A stretch of 64,000 nucleotides of DNA. It comes from JAEUMG01 sp046349315. Its GTDB lineage: Bacteria > Pseudomonadota > Alphaproteobacteria > Rhizobiales > Aestuariivirgaceae. The DNA lies in the NCBI GenBank assembly GCA_046349315.1, contig JAXMCQ010000010.1:62001-126000 (forward strand), given 5' to 3'. Below, piece after piece: positions 43,453 to 52,192 of this stretch (position 1 is the first letter of the stretch; each line of letters opens with the position of its first letter). Under the pieces are notes generated by a model. It ran no database searches. It had not been told where the DNA came from and saw only the letters and a list, made by a program, of their open reading frames with translations. The translations under genes were made by a program, and so were the position numbers.

Positions 43453-45195
43453 ATGAACGAAGATCCTTCACCAAAGAGCTTCGGCGATCCGCGGCTTGGC
43501 GATTTCGAAGATGATGTCTCGAGCACCAAGCAGCGCTCGCTGTTCTCGATCGCCGGCAGCATGCTCACCGAGATCAGCTTCCCGAAACTCATCTTCGCCT
43601 GGGTGTTGTCGATCGGCCTTCCCGCGATACTGCTGGGCCTTGCTCCCCTTGTCGCCACGGCCTGGGCAGCGACGCTCACCGATGAAATCGCAAGCTTCAC
43701 CGGTATCGGCGCAGTCCTCCTCCTTCTCGTCAGCGCTCTCGTCGGCTGGTTTGGCTGGAAGCCTTTGCTGCGCATGGCGGAAACCAATTTCTGGTCGCTC
43801 AATGCGCTGGCCATACAGCCCGGCTATGCCTTCTTCCGTGAGGCCATCCGCCATCTAACCGAGCAGGCCGTGGCGCGGCGCTGGGGCGAGAAGGCGCGGG
43901 CCAAATTGCGCGCCATGAGCGCGGCGGCGGCCGGCATCATCCTCTGCCTCCTCGCGGTACTCGTCATCACTCTCATTTGGCCGGCGACGCGCTGGGCCGG
44001 AACGCCCGGCGACCTCGTCGCCTTGCGACAGTTCATCATGCCGGCAATCGCCAATGCCGTGGTCATCGTTTCGGTCTATCTCGCCGGTGCCTCACTGATC
44101 TGGGGCATCGCCGATGCCACGATGGACCAGCCGCTCGATCTCTTAGCCTTCGACGCGATACCGGATGGAGTGCGCCGCTGGCGCGTCGCGCATCTCTCTG
44201 ATGTTCATGTGGTCGGCGAGCGTTACGGATTTCGCATCGAGAGCGGTCGCGTCGGCCCGCGCGGCAATGACCGCTTCGAGCTCGCCATGGAGCGTCTCGC
44301 CGAAATCCACGCGCAAGACCCGGTCGATCTCATCCTCATCACCGGTGACATGACCGATGCCGGGCTTTCGATCGAATGGGCGGCCTTCGATGACGTGCTC
44401 GCGCGGCATCCCGAGCTGAAGGCGCGGATGTACTTGCTCCCCGGCAATCACGATGTAAACATCGTCGATCGCGCCAATCCGGCCCGTCTCGATCTTCCCT
44501 TCAGTCAGACCAAGCGCTTGCGCCAGCTTCGCACGCTGGCGGCTATGGCGAACCTGCAAGGCGAGCGGGTGACTGTCATCGATGGCAATCACGAAACGCA
44601 TTCCCTGACTTCGGCCCTCGGCCGCCACCGCCGCGACGTCGCGCGCTTTTCGGACCAAGGCGGATTTCGCCTCTCTTTCGAGATCGGGAAATTGTGGGAC
44701 GACCTTCACCCCATGATGCTGCCGCCCGCCACGGAAGATGGGCTCGGCGTCGTCATCCTCAACTCCAATGCCGAGACGCATTTCTCCTTCACCAATGCGC
44801 TCGGCTTCATCCCGATGGACCAGGCGCGGCGCCTGCGCGAACTCATCCGGATGCACCCTAAGGCGTCATGGATCGTCGCAATCCATCACCATCTTGTCGA
44901 ATATCCCACGCGCGTGAAGGCTTTTTCCGAACGCATCGGAACCGCACTGGTGAATGGAAGCTGGTTCGTTCGCAAATTGGCGCCGATCGCGCATCGCGCC
45001 CTCGTCATGCATGGCCATCGCCACATCGACTGGATCGGCGCGTGCGGACCTTTGCGAATCGTTTCCGCGCCTTCCCCTGTCATGGGGCACAAGGACGATC
45101 CCACGCATTTCTATGTCCACACGCTTGCGACATCAGGCGACGGGCGCCTGCTCTTGGGCGAACCGCAACGGGTGGATCTCAGCTCTAAGGGCTAA
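43453..45195 (+). CDS. Membrane-anchored metallophosphoesterase
   Basis: The 580-residue product has four hydrophobic helices in the first ~220 residues and a C-terminal calcineurin-like phosphoesterase domain. The motifs are D-x-H (VAHLSDVHVVG), GD-x-x-D (ITGDMTDAG), GNHD (LLPGNHDVN), H (IHHHLVEYP) and GHxH (MHGHRHIDW). It may hydrolyse phosphate esters or nucleotides at the membrane. The start ATG 43453 was chosen because it precedes a continuous soluble N-terminus; its ribosome site is weak. It converges with the AI-2E-family gene and overlaps it by four bases. Confidence 0.87.
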   Translation: MNEDPSPKSFGDPRLGDFEDDVSSTKQRSLFSIAGSMLTEISFPKLIFAWVLSIGLPAILLGLAPLVATAWAATLTDEIASFTGIGAVLLLLVSALVGWFGWKPLLRMAETNFWSLNALAIQPGYAFFREAIRHLTEQAVARRWGEKARAKLRAMSAAAAGIILCLLAVLVITLIWPATRWAGTPGDLVALRQFIMPAIANAVVIVSVYLAGASLIWGIADATMDQPLDLLAFDAIPDGVRRWRVAHLSDVHVVGERYGFRIESGRVGPRGNDRFELAMERLAEIHAQDPVDLILITGDMTDAGLSIEWAAFDDVLARHPELKARMYLLPGNHDVNIVDRANPARLDLPFSQTKRLRQLRTLAAMANLQGERVTVIDGNHETHSLTSALGRHRRDVARFSDQGGFRLSFEIGKLWDDLHPMMLPPATEDGLGVVILNSNAETHFSFTNALGFIPMDQARRLRELIRMHPKASWIVAIHHHLVEYPTRVKAFSERIGTALVNGSWFVRKLAPIAHRALVMHGHRHIDWIGACGPLRIVSAPSPVMGHKDDPTHFYVHTLATSGDGRLLLGEPQRVDLSSKG

Positions 45196-46226
45196 GCCTC
45201 GGGCGGCGCACCAAGCACATCCGCAATCCATCGGGTCGACGGGTGCAGTTCGCAGAAAGCGACGACGGCGATCGCAATCGGCACGCCGATGAAGGCACCG
45301 AACAAGCCCCAGATGAAGGCCCCAAGAAACACCGCGAATAGAACAAGCGTCGGCGACAATGACAATGCAGTGCCGGCAATCCGCGGCTCGAGATAGCTCC
45401 CGACCACGAACTGGATGATGTTGAGGCAGGCGAAGATGCCGACCGCTGCCTGCCAGCTACCGAATTGGAGAATGGCGAGCGCGCTTGGAAAAAACGTCGC
45501 GACGAACGGGCCGATGAAGGGAATGTAGTTGAGGGCAAAGGCAATGACGCCCCATTCGGCGGCGAATTGCAGACCCACTGCCCAAAGGAAGAGCCACGTC
45601 AGGAAGCCGGTCATCAGGCTCATCTGCGTGCGCACCCACATATAGCGCCTGATTTTGCCGGCGACCGAAACACAGCCTTGGGTGATGATGCGCGAGGCCT
45701 CGCGATTCTTGAGCACTTTGACCTTGCGGCTCATGTCGTCGACTTCGAGCAGGCCGAGCATGACATAGACAAAGGCGATGACCCAGAACATCACCGTGGT
45801 GTTGAGGCGTCCCGTCACATGCTGGGCGGTGCGCAGCATCCACGAGACGCTGAAATTCTCCGCCCACACCCCGGCAACCGAAATGCCGTGGCTTTCGAGC
45901 CAGCTGACGAAGTCATCATAGAGCGCCTGGTAACGTGCGGCATCGGCGATGAGCGATCGCCCGACGCGTCCAAAACCCCAGCCGACGAGATAGGCGAAGA
46001 ACAGGCACACGGCGATGGTGGCAAGCACGGTGATTGTCAATGCGAGTAGCTTGGGCATCGCCTTTTCAAGCGCGCGCTGCGCCGGCCACACCATGGCGAT
46101 GATGAACAGGGCAAGTGCCAGGGGCGCGATGACGCTGCTCGCAATAAAGGCTGCGGCGGCGATCAGGATCACCGCGATGATAGCGATCCAGACCTCTTGT
46201 GCGCGACCGGCTTCAGCCCGCGCCAT
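45192..46226 (-). CDS. AI-2E family transporter
   Basis: The 344-residue polytopic protein has the PF01594 (formerly UPF0118) layout: helices at about 10-45, a long periplasmic-type loop (about 85-140) and a C-terminal group with GVIAFALNYIPFIGPFVATF and PRIAGTALSLSPTLVLF. Members are permeases for small molecules or ions; an AI-2 role is shown for few. The start ATG 46226 shares one base with the stop of the small membrane protein upstream (TGATG), so the two are coupled. The frame extends to 46475 in a way that shadows that small gene. Confidence 0.87.
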   Translation of the reverse strand: MARAEAGRAQEVWIAIIAVILIAAAAFIASSVIAPLALALFIIAMVWPAQRALEKAMPKLLALTITVLATIAVCLFFAYLVGWGFGRVGRSLIADAARYQALYDDFVSWLESHGISVAGVWAENFSVSWMLRTAQHVTGRLNTTVMFWVIAFVYVMLGLLEVDDMSRKVKVLKNREASRIITQGCVSVAGKIRRYMWVRTQMSLMTGFLTWLFLWAVGLQFAAEWGVIAFALNYIPFIGPFVATFFPSALAILQFGSWQAAVGIFACLNIIQFVVGSYLEPRIAGTALSLSPTLVLFAVFLGAFIWGLFGAFIGVPIAIAVVAFCELHPSTRWIADVLGAPPEA

Positions 46227-46429
46227 CAACTCATCCCGAGATCGATGACGCCGAATTCGTAGAGCAGGAACAGCACCACCGCGATGATCAGCACGAGCCC
46301 AAAGAGGATATAGAACGGGCGTCGCGTCGGAAGGTCCGACGTCTTCTCGAAGGTCGTGAAATAGACAACGCAACCGACGATCGCCGCAAAGACCAACAGA
46401 ACGACCACCAGGCCAACGAGATTGTTCAT
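46226..46429 (-). CDS. Small two-helix membrane protein
   Basis: The 67-residue product starts MNNLVGLVVVLLVFAA, has two hydrophobic helices (about 3-22 and 40-60), and a short loop with a Phe-Glu-Lys and Arg-Arg-Pro. I do not recognise the family. Its TGA overlaps the ATG of the permease gene (TGATG), a strong sign that it is translated and coupled. It may be a partner or stabiliser of the permease. Confidence 0.65.
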   Translation of the reverse strand: MNNLVGLVVVLLVFAAIVGCVVYFTTFEKTSDLPTRRPFYILFGLVLIIAVVLFLLYEFGVIDLGMS

Positions 46430-46523
46430 TCCGGACCGCTTGCGCCGCAAGCCCTCTCCAAGGCCGGCGGCGCACCCCCTGCTACCGAATCTTTCCAATC
46501 CTAGGGCAAGGCCGCAATCGGCG

Positions 46524-47714
46524 CTACCGCCCGCAGGTGCTCGGCGCCGGCTTGCCGTTCAAGCGCTCCCCGATCCAGTGCACCGCCTCATGGAAGCTCT
46601 TCTTGGCCGCCATGCCGTGATCGGCATCCTTGATAAGATCGAGAACCACGGGATCGCCTTCCTTGCACAAGGCCGCCGCGAAGCTTTCGGTCACCTGCGG
46701 GATGACGATCTGGTCGTCGAGCCCCTGGGCGATGAAGACCGGCATCCGGATGCTCCGCGGATCGACGGAATTGGCTGCCAGCAAGCCCTTCCAGGGCTCG
46801 CGATCATTGGGATCGAAATTGAGGAATTTTGCACCCATCGGCTCCTCGGCTTCGAGCGCCTTGATAGCGCTGCCGACTTTGTCGACGCAATTATTGTCGA
46901 TAAGTTGCATGATCTTGGCGACATGCGGCGTCACGAGAGGCTCGAGCGGAACGCCATAAAGCCTTGACCAGGAGAGCAGCGCCATGGCTCCCAGGATCCT
47001 TCCATCGGTCGTGGCGACGTCGTCATCGAGAAGCACGCCGAGTTCGGTCGCGGGTGCTGCCACTGCGACGCCGACGAGAGCGTGATCCGGCGCATAGCTC
47101 TTGGCCAGCGCCGCCGCAAAGAGCGCCGCGTGACCGCCTTGCGAATAACCGTAAAGTGCGAAGTGATGGCCCGCCTGAAAGACATCGACATCGGCGATAG
47201 CCTTCACCGAATCGAGTACCGCATGCGCTTCGCCGATACCTGAGAGATAGGGCGTAACACCAGCCGTGCCGAGGCCCGGATAGTCAGTCGCGACAACCGT
47301 CACGCCCTCGACGATCAGATCGGTGATGCCGGCGATGTCATCGATTGGACTTTCGCGCAGGCTCGGCGCGCAATGCCGGGTCACGCCGGTCGTCGGATGC
47401 GCCCAGGCGACGATCGCTTTCTTTGCCGGCCCGTAGTCAGAGACGACGACCACGCCGGAAGAGGCGATAGTGCGGCCATGCATGTCCGAGGTGCGATAGA
47501 GAATGCGGTAGGCCTTGGCGCGATAGACCGAGAAAAGCTGCAAAGGCTCATAGCGAATCAACGTTCCCGGTTTCCCGGCGAGATCGGCCGCGCTCACCTC
47601 ATAAAAAGTAAGATCCTTCTTCTCTTCCTGCGCGCGCGCGGCCAATCCCCAGAGCAGCACGGCGAAAGCGAAGCAAACTGCGAATTTTAGATATTTCACT
47701 GTCTCAATCCCCAT
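46524..47714 (-). CDS. Secreted alpha/beta hydrolase, secretory lipase-like
   Basis: The 396-residue exported esterase has a signal peptide (about 9-28, ending AARA-QE). The catalytic triad is S191 (YGYSQGG), Asp near 338 (GLDDQIV) and His near 374 (DADHGMAA). PTTGVTRHCAPS and ATDYPGLGT match the LIP secretory lipase family known from fungi and actinobacteria. It may cleave acyl esters outside the inner membrane. Monocistronic, with no obvious partner. Confidence 0.85.
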   Translation of the reverse strand: MGIETVKYLKFAVCFAFAVLLWGLAARAQEEKKDLTFYEVSAADLAGKPGTLIRYEPLQLFSVYRAKAYRILYRTSDMHGRTIASSGVVVVSDYGPAKKAIVAWAHPTTGVTRHCAPSLRESPIDDIAGITDLIVEGVTVVATDYPGLGTAGVTPYLSGIGEAHAVLDSVKAIADVDVFQAGHHFALYGYSQGGHAALFAAALAKSYAPDHALVGVAVAAPATELGVLLDDDVATTDGRILGAMALLSWSRLYGVPLEPLVTPHVAKIMQLIDNNCVDKVGSAIKALEAEEPMGAKFLNFDPNDREPWKGLLAANSVDPRSIRMPVFIAQGLDDQIVIPQVTESFAAALCKEGDPVVLDLIKDADHGMAAKKSFHEAVHWIGERLNGKPAPSTCGR

Positions 47715-47765
47715 TTAGTGCGCCGGCAATCTGACTTGAAAAACATCACAAGACAACGACCGCGA

Positions 47766-49175
47766 TCACAGGACCGCCGGCAATTTCAAGATCGCCGCGA
47801 GGCCGCCAAGCTTTGCCGCGTCGAGCCGCAAGGTGCCGCCATACATCTGCGCCGTCTCGGTCACGATCGAGAGGCCCAGTCCCGATCCCGGCTTCGTTTC
47901 ATCGAGCCTGCGGCCGCGCTTCATCGCTTCGGCGCGTTTGTCTTCCGGCAGTCCCGGTCCGTCATCGCCCACTGTGATCTCGAGCCAATTGCGCCCGTCG
48001 GTGGCATCGGGCTTGAGCAGCGCGGCCTCGACGGCGATATTCTTGCGTGCCCATTTGCAGGCATTGTCGAGAAGATTGCCGGCCATCTCCTCGAGATCCT
48101 GTTTCTCGCCCCGGAATTTGAGGCCGGCGCGGCAATCGATGGCGATCGTTAGTCCGCGATCCTGATGGATGCGCATCAATGTCCGTGCGAGTGCTGCCAG
48201 CACCGGTTCGACTTCTGTGACGGCACCCAGAGTCTGCGCCCGGGCGGCGCGGCGCGCGCGATCGAGATAGAGGCTTACCTGGTCGCGCATGGTGCGCGAC
48301 TGTTCGATCACCTTGTCGGCGAGCGGTCCTGGATTGAGCTGCGCTTCGTTGCCCAGAACCGAAAGCGGTGTTTTCAGCGCATGAGCGAGATTGCCGACTT
48401 GTGTCCTCGCGCGGTCGACGACCTCGCTATTCGACTGGATCAGCAGATTGAGTTCATCGGCAACGGGTTGAATCTCATTCGGAAACAGCCCCTCGAGCCG
48501 CTCTGCCCTACCCTCACGGATTGCGGTCAAACGCTGCCGCAAGGTGCGCAATGGCCGCAAGCCATAGCGAACCTGGACAAGGATCGCGAGGACCAGGCCG
48601 AGTCCGAGCAGCCCTAGGATGATGACCAGCGTTTGGCGAAAGGCATCGGCCTCGGCTTTCAACTCGTCAAAATTGCCGGCTACCAGGAATGAGAATTCGT
48701 CATTGCCGCCGAAGAGCTTGAAGCCCTGCTCGATCGCGCGGAGCCGGGCGCCATTGGTGTCGGTCAGGTAGAAGCGCGCAATGCCGTCTTCGCCGCGTTC
48801 GGCAAGATCTTGTGGTGTCGGCTTCAGGCGCTGCTCAAGAAGCGAGGCAGACGCAAGATCGCTCAGGTTCTTGCCCGGAGGCGGCGTCACCTGCCAATAC
48901 CAGCCCGACAAGGGCAAGGTGAAGCGCGTATCGGCGAGTTCGCTCTGAATGATGGGCGAGCCGTCTTCGGCAACCTCGACGGTGGCCAGCAAGCCGTCGA
49001 GGACCGCGCGCAATCGCGCTTCGAAATTGCGCTCAAGTGCCGCTTGAAACAGTTGATTGAGGAGGACGCCGGCGCTGACCAGCAGGATAATGCAGAGCAC
49101 CGCGGCGGCGCCGACCAGGCGGACCCACAGCGCGTTGAAGCGGCCCTGACCCAGTAGCGCCGTCGTCAGCGACAT
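47766..49175 (-). CDS. PhoQ-like sensor histidine kinase
   Basis: The 469-residue kinase has TM1 (about 21-43), a periplasmic sensor (about 45-180), TM2 (about 182-201), HAMP, and an H-box NLAHALKTPLSVL with H265, which is the PhoQ type. The HATPase domain ends with GSGLGLSIVTETAQMYGG. It lies 28 bases after the regulator gene. The set with a small PepSY-like protein recalls the rhizobial FeuQ system, but the specific signal is not readable. Confidence 0.9.
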   Translation of the reverse strand: MSLTTALLGQGRFNALWVRLVGAAAVLCIILLVSAGVLLNQLFQAALERNFEARLRAVLDGLLATVEVAEDGSPIIQSELADTRFTLPLSGWYWQVTPPPGKNLSDLASASLLEQRLKPTPQDLAERGEDGIARFYLTDTNGARLRAIEQGFKLFGGNDEFSFLVAGNFDELKAEADAFRQTLVIILGLLGLGLVLAILVQVRYGLRPLRTLRQRLTAIREGRAERLEGLFPNEIQPVADELNLLIQSNSEVVDRARTQVGNLAHALKTPLSVLGNEAQLNPGPLADKVIEQSRTMRDQVSLYLDRARRAARAQTLGAVTEVEPVLAALARTLMRIHQDRGLTIAIDCRAGLKFRGEKQDLEEMAGNLLDNACKWARKNIAVEAALLKPDATDGRNWLEITVGDDGPGLPEDKRAEAMKRGRRLDETKPGSGLGLSIVTETAQMYGGTLRLDAAKLGGLAAILKLPAVL

Positions 49176-49203
49176 GAATTGGCCGCGCGCCGCGTAAACA
49201 GGT

Positions 49204-49881
49204 TCAGCCCTTTCCAGCCTCTTCCGGCTCGGTCACGCAATAGCCCATGCCGCGTACCGTATGCAGCACGTCGACGCCGAGCTTCTTCCTCAGGCGCCCG
49301 ACAAAGACTTCGATCGTATTCGAATCGCGATCGAAATCCTGGTCGTAGAGATGTTCGACCAGCTCGGTGCGCGACACGACCTTGCCCTTGTGATGCATGA
49401 GATAGGAGAGCAGGCGGAATTCGAGCGAGGTGAGCTTGATGGCGCGGCCATCGACGGTTACCCGGGCGCCCGCTGTGTCGAGGAGCAACGGCCCACAGGA
49501 AATCTCGCTCGAAGCATGACCGGCACTGCGGCGTACCAGCGCGCGAATACGGGCGAGCACCTCCTCCATGTGGAAAGGCTTGGCGACATAATCATCGGCG
49601 CCGGCATCGAAACCTGCCACCTTGTCGCTCCAGCGATCGCGCGCGGTCAGGATGAGGACCGGCATTTTGCGCCCCGACCGGCGCCATTTTTCCAGCACGC
49701 TCACGCCGTCGAGCACCGGCAGGCCGAGATCGAGTACCACCGCGTCATAGGGTTCGGTGTCACCGAGGAAATGGCCTTCCTCGCCATCCGAGGCCTTGTC
49801 GACGGCATAGCCCGCGTCGGTCAAGGCCGTGACCAATTGTCGGTTCAGATCGGGATCATCTTCTACGACAAGCAAGCGCAT
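49204..49881 (-). CDS. OmpR-family response regulator (PhoP/FeuP-like)
   Basis: The 225-residue product has a receiver domain (MRLLVVEDD, D-x-G-L-P phosphoacceptor in AVVLDLGLPVLDG) and a winged-helix output domain ending TVRGMGYCV. The start at 49881 is the receiver start; the frame runs to 50010. It lies between the small exported PepSY-like gene and its kinase. Confidence 0.93.
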   Translation of the reverse strand: MRLLVVEDDPDLNRQLVTALTDAGYAVDKASDGEEGHFLGDTEPYDAVVLDLGLPVLDGVSVLEKWRRSGRKMPVLILTARDRWSDKVAGFDAGADDYVAKPFHMEEVLARIRALVRRSAGHASSEISCGPLLLDTAGARVTVDGRAIKLTSLEFRLLSYLMHHKGKVVSRTELVEHLYDQDFDRDSNTIEVFVGRLRKKLGVDVLHTVRGMGYCVTEPEEAGKG

Positions 49882-49933
49882 GGCTTCGTGCTCCTCAATC
49901 GTGACAGCGGGTAGGATGGAGAGTGGCGTTCCG

Positions 49934-50206
49934 TCAAGGCGAATTCGGAATGGCGACGCGCTTGAGTTCGCCTGGCGTCTTGAGCGTGACGATGTATTTG
50001 TTGCCGGCATCCTTCACTTCGAGCACCGTGCTGCCGGGATTCATCTGTTGAGCGCGGACCGCGGCGGCCGATGGTGTGATCTTCTTCTTCGACGGCTTTC
50101 CCTGCTGGTTGGTGGGCTGGTCGTCAGCCATAGTGGGAGCCGCAGCCGGGATAGCACCCAGCACCATCGCCGCCAAAACGGCTATGTGCACATACCGGCT
50201 TGTCAT
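49934..50206 (-). CDS. Small exported PepSY-like protein
   Basis: The 90-residue product has a signal peptide (about 5-28, ending TMA-DD) and a short C-terminal part, RAQQMNPGSTVLEVKDAGN then KYIVTLKTPGELKRV, with the shape of a PepSY repeat. It is the first gene of a three-gene leftward set with a regulator and a PhoQ-like kinase. In such sets the small periplasmic protein can inhibit the kinase, as I recall for FeuN in Sinorhizobium. Start ATG 50206 was chosen; 50233 is an alternative. Confidence 0.75.
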   Translation of the reverse strand: MTSRYVHIAVLAAMVLGAIPAAAPTMADDQPTNQQGKPSKKKITPSAAAVRAQQMNPGSTVLEVKDAGNKYIVTLKTPGELKRVAIPNSP

Positions 50207-50387
50207 GGTCACGCCCTTGCTCACCGCCGTCATAAATCCCCCCGCCTGAACCGATGATGAATGCTGGGTCCAGCAGGCCCCCGGAGGAGAATATCCTTTA
50301 ATTTCAAACGATTGCGCTACCTACTGCAAGTTGTGAGTCCATCAGTCATTGGAGGCGATTGTTCTGGAATCGAAATTCGAGGGAGCC

Positions 50388-50738
50388 CTATCGCCGCTTG
50401 ATGCGCCGGGATTTCCCGAGCGCGCGGTGGGTCTTCGTCACATGCTCGACATAGGCGAGCGCCGGTTCGGCGCAATCGATCGCTATTCCGCCGCGCCGCG
50501 CAATGAGAGCCGCCACTTCCTCCCCGGTCAGGTCGCGGCCGAGTTCCGGCAAGCGGCGTTCCTTCAGGACGCGCGCGCAATTCGCCTTCGTCTTGGCCGC
50601 CAGCGCCTTAGCGTTCGGCGTTTCGAGGTCAGCGAGATAGAGCCCGGTTGATGGCGCGCACGACATCAGGGCCAAGGCAGCCGCGCTTGAGGCGAGGCAT
50701 TTTCTCCAGCTTCTCAGCCAGTTCGGCAATGCGGGCAT
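50388..50738 (-). CDS. Spanin-like outer-membrane lipoprotein (Rz1-type), nested start
   Basis: The 116-residue product starts inside the preceding gene (50629-50988) in another frame. The ATG at 50738 has a full AAGGAG seven bases upstream, within that gene. The N-terminus is a lipoprotein signal ending LALMSC, so C27 would be lipidated. The rest is helical and ends in a basic tail (RALGKSRRIKRR). The layout (inner-membrane coiled-coil protein first, overlapping lipoprotein second, next to an endolysin) is that of Rz/Rz1 spanins. It is not proline-rich like lambda Rz1, so the function is inferred from architecture. Confidence 0.7.
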   Translation of the reverse strand: MPALPNWLRSWRKCLASSAAALALMSCAPSTGLYLADLETPNAKALAAKTKANCARVLKERRLPELGRDLTGEEVAALIARRGGIAIDCAEPALAYVEHVTKTHRALGKSRRIKRR

Positions 50739-50988
50739 CGCGGTTCTCCTTGTCGCGGTTGAGGCGTTCGAGGACGGTGAACAGGCGCGCATCGGCTTCC
50801 CGCAGCGTCTGTTCCTGCTTTGCCCGCTCCCTGGCGATCACCGCGCGCCAAGCGCGGTCGCGGTAATCATCCCCCTTGCAGAAGCCGAGGCCGAAGACGA
50901 GCAGCAGGGCCGGCCAGGTGAGCGGATTGGCGAAGGGCTTGATACAGGCCGCGACGCCGGCGCCGATCATGGCGAAGGGGATCGGCAT
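50629..50988 (-). CDS. Spanin-like inner-membrane protein (Rz-type)
   Basis: The 119-residue product has one hydrophobic helix (about 22-39, LTWPALLLVFGLGF) and then a charged coiled coil (about 50-100, ERLNRDKENRDARIAELAEK). This matches an i-spanin: an N-terminal anchor and a periplasmic coiled coil that bridges to an outer-membrane lipoprotein. Its ATG shares one base with the stop of the endolysin gene (TGATG). About 110 bases at its 3' end also encode the start of the lipoprotein in another frame. Confidence 0.7.
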   Translation of the reverse strand: MPIPFAMIGAGVAACIKPFANPLTWPALLLVFGLGFCKGDDYRDRAWRAVIARERAKQEQTLREADARLFTVLERLNRDKENRDARIAELAEKLEKMPRLKRGCLGPDVVRAINRALSR

Positions 50989-52139
50989 CAGAGCATCCGC
51001 GCCGCTTTATAAGCGGCGAGCCGCTCCTTCTCGCAATGGCGCGACAGAAGCCATGTCGCGATGAGTGCCAGGACCGCCGGCACCCACAGCCAGTGAACGG
51101 CGAAGCGAGCAACATCGGCAAGCGGCGCGATCAGCGTCTGTATTCGCTCCCAGAGAACCAATGCATCTGAAGCACGATCGAGGAAGGACGGCTGATCGCC
51201 TGCACCCTCGATTGCTGTGGCGCCGCCGCCCAGTCCGAACAGACCGAGCAGCCAGGCAACGGCCGCCTTGATGCGCGCCGTAAAGTTCATGCTGGGATCG
51301 CCGGCACGCTTGAGATCTTTCGCGGTTGTCGCCTGGCGATCGGCGATGACCCAGGCTTTCGACGCCACCACGGCACTCAAGCGGATCGCAGGTGTGGAGG
51401 TCTCGAGCCCTTCATTGGCCTTGAGCGCCAGCACTGCGGCGCGGGTCAAAGCTCCGAAGCGGCCGTCCTCGGCGCCGCAATCGTAATTGCGCTCATTCAA
51501 TTCACTCTGCAGAAGCCGCACCAGAGCCGGCGGTGAATCGGGCCCGATAAGGGGATCGGTTCCGGAGGACGCGATCGCAGGCGGCGCGGATGATTGCACC
51601 GGCGCCGGCATGAGCGCGAGCTTGGCGCGGGTGAGATAGCGCTGGCGGTCGGCGAGGCCGTTGAGCCCACCATTGATGCGCCGTGTTATGACGCGCAGTT
51701 CATCGGCGTCGGCGGCTTCATTGAGCTTGCGGCTCGTCCAGTATTCGGCAGCGATCCGCACCGCGTGGTGCGGCTCGGCAGCGAGCGTCGGTTCGGCTTC
51801 AAGCGGCAGGCCGAGCTTTTCGCCGACGTTGCGATAATTGGCGCGGCCGGTGAGCTGAAAAATGCCGCGGCCGCGATAGAGCCGGCCGTCGCCGCGCCTC
51901 ACGTTGCCGAGATCCTTGCGGCCCTCATAGGCTTTCTGCGCCGTGGTCGGTCCCCAATATTCGCAGAGCGTCTTGAAGCCATCGCTTTCATGCGCGGCCT
52001 GCGCCAGGAAATGCGCAAGGCGCAAAGGCGTTGCGATGTCCGCGGCCGGGAGGATCTCCGTCATGGCAGCGGCGAGCTCGCCGGCAAGCTTCGGGTTGGC
52101 CCTGGGCGCGATGGCGCGCAGGAGTGTCGCGGTGATCAT
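50988..52139 (-). CDS. GH19-type endolysin with PG-binding domain and holin-like C-terminus
   Basis: The 383-residue product begins with a glycoside hydrolase 19 lysozyme/chitinase-like domain (about 1-160): AAHESDGF with catalytic E51, a second E60 (CEYWG), YRGRGIFQLTGRANY and INGGLNGLADR. A peptidoglycan-binding domain 1 follows (about 185-225, VRLLQSELNERNY ... DGRFGALTRAAV). The last ~110 residues hold two hydrophobic stretches (AAVAWLLGLFGLGGGATAI and WLWVPAVLALIATWLLS). There is no signal peptide. Start ATG 52139 follows AAGGAG by seven bases. It is the first of three overlapping lysis genes downstream of the GTA tail genes. Confidence 0.85.
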   Translation of the reverse strand: MITATLLRAIAPRANPKLAGELAAAMTEILPAADIATPLRLAHFLAQAAHESDGFKTLCEYWGPTTAQKAYEGRKDLGNVRRGDGRLYRGRGIFQLTGRANYRNVGEKLGLPLEAEPTLAAEPHHAVRIAAEYWTSRKLNEAADADELRVITRRINGGLNGLADRQRYLTRAKLALMPAPVQSSAPPAIASSGTDPLIGPDSPPALVRLLQSELNERNYDCGAEDGRFGALTRAAVLALKANEGLETSTPAIRLSAVVASKAWVIADRQATTAKDLKRAGDPSMNFTARIKAAVAWLLGLFGLGGGATAIEGAGDQPSFLDRASDALVLWERIQTLIAPLADVARFAVHWLWVPAVLALIATWLLSRHCEKERLAAYKAARML

Positions 52140-52192
52140 GCCGATCTCCTTCGGTTGTTGAATTGTGATGTGAGTTGAAAAACGGGTGGCGC

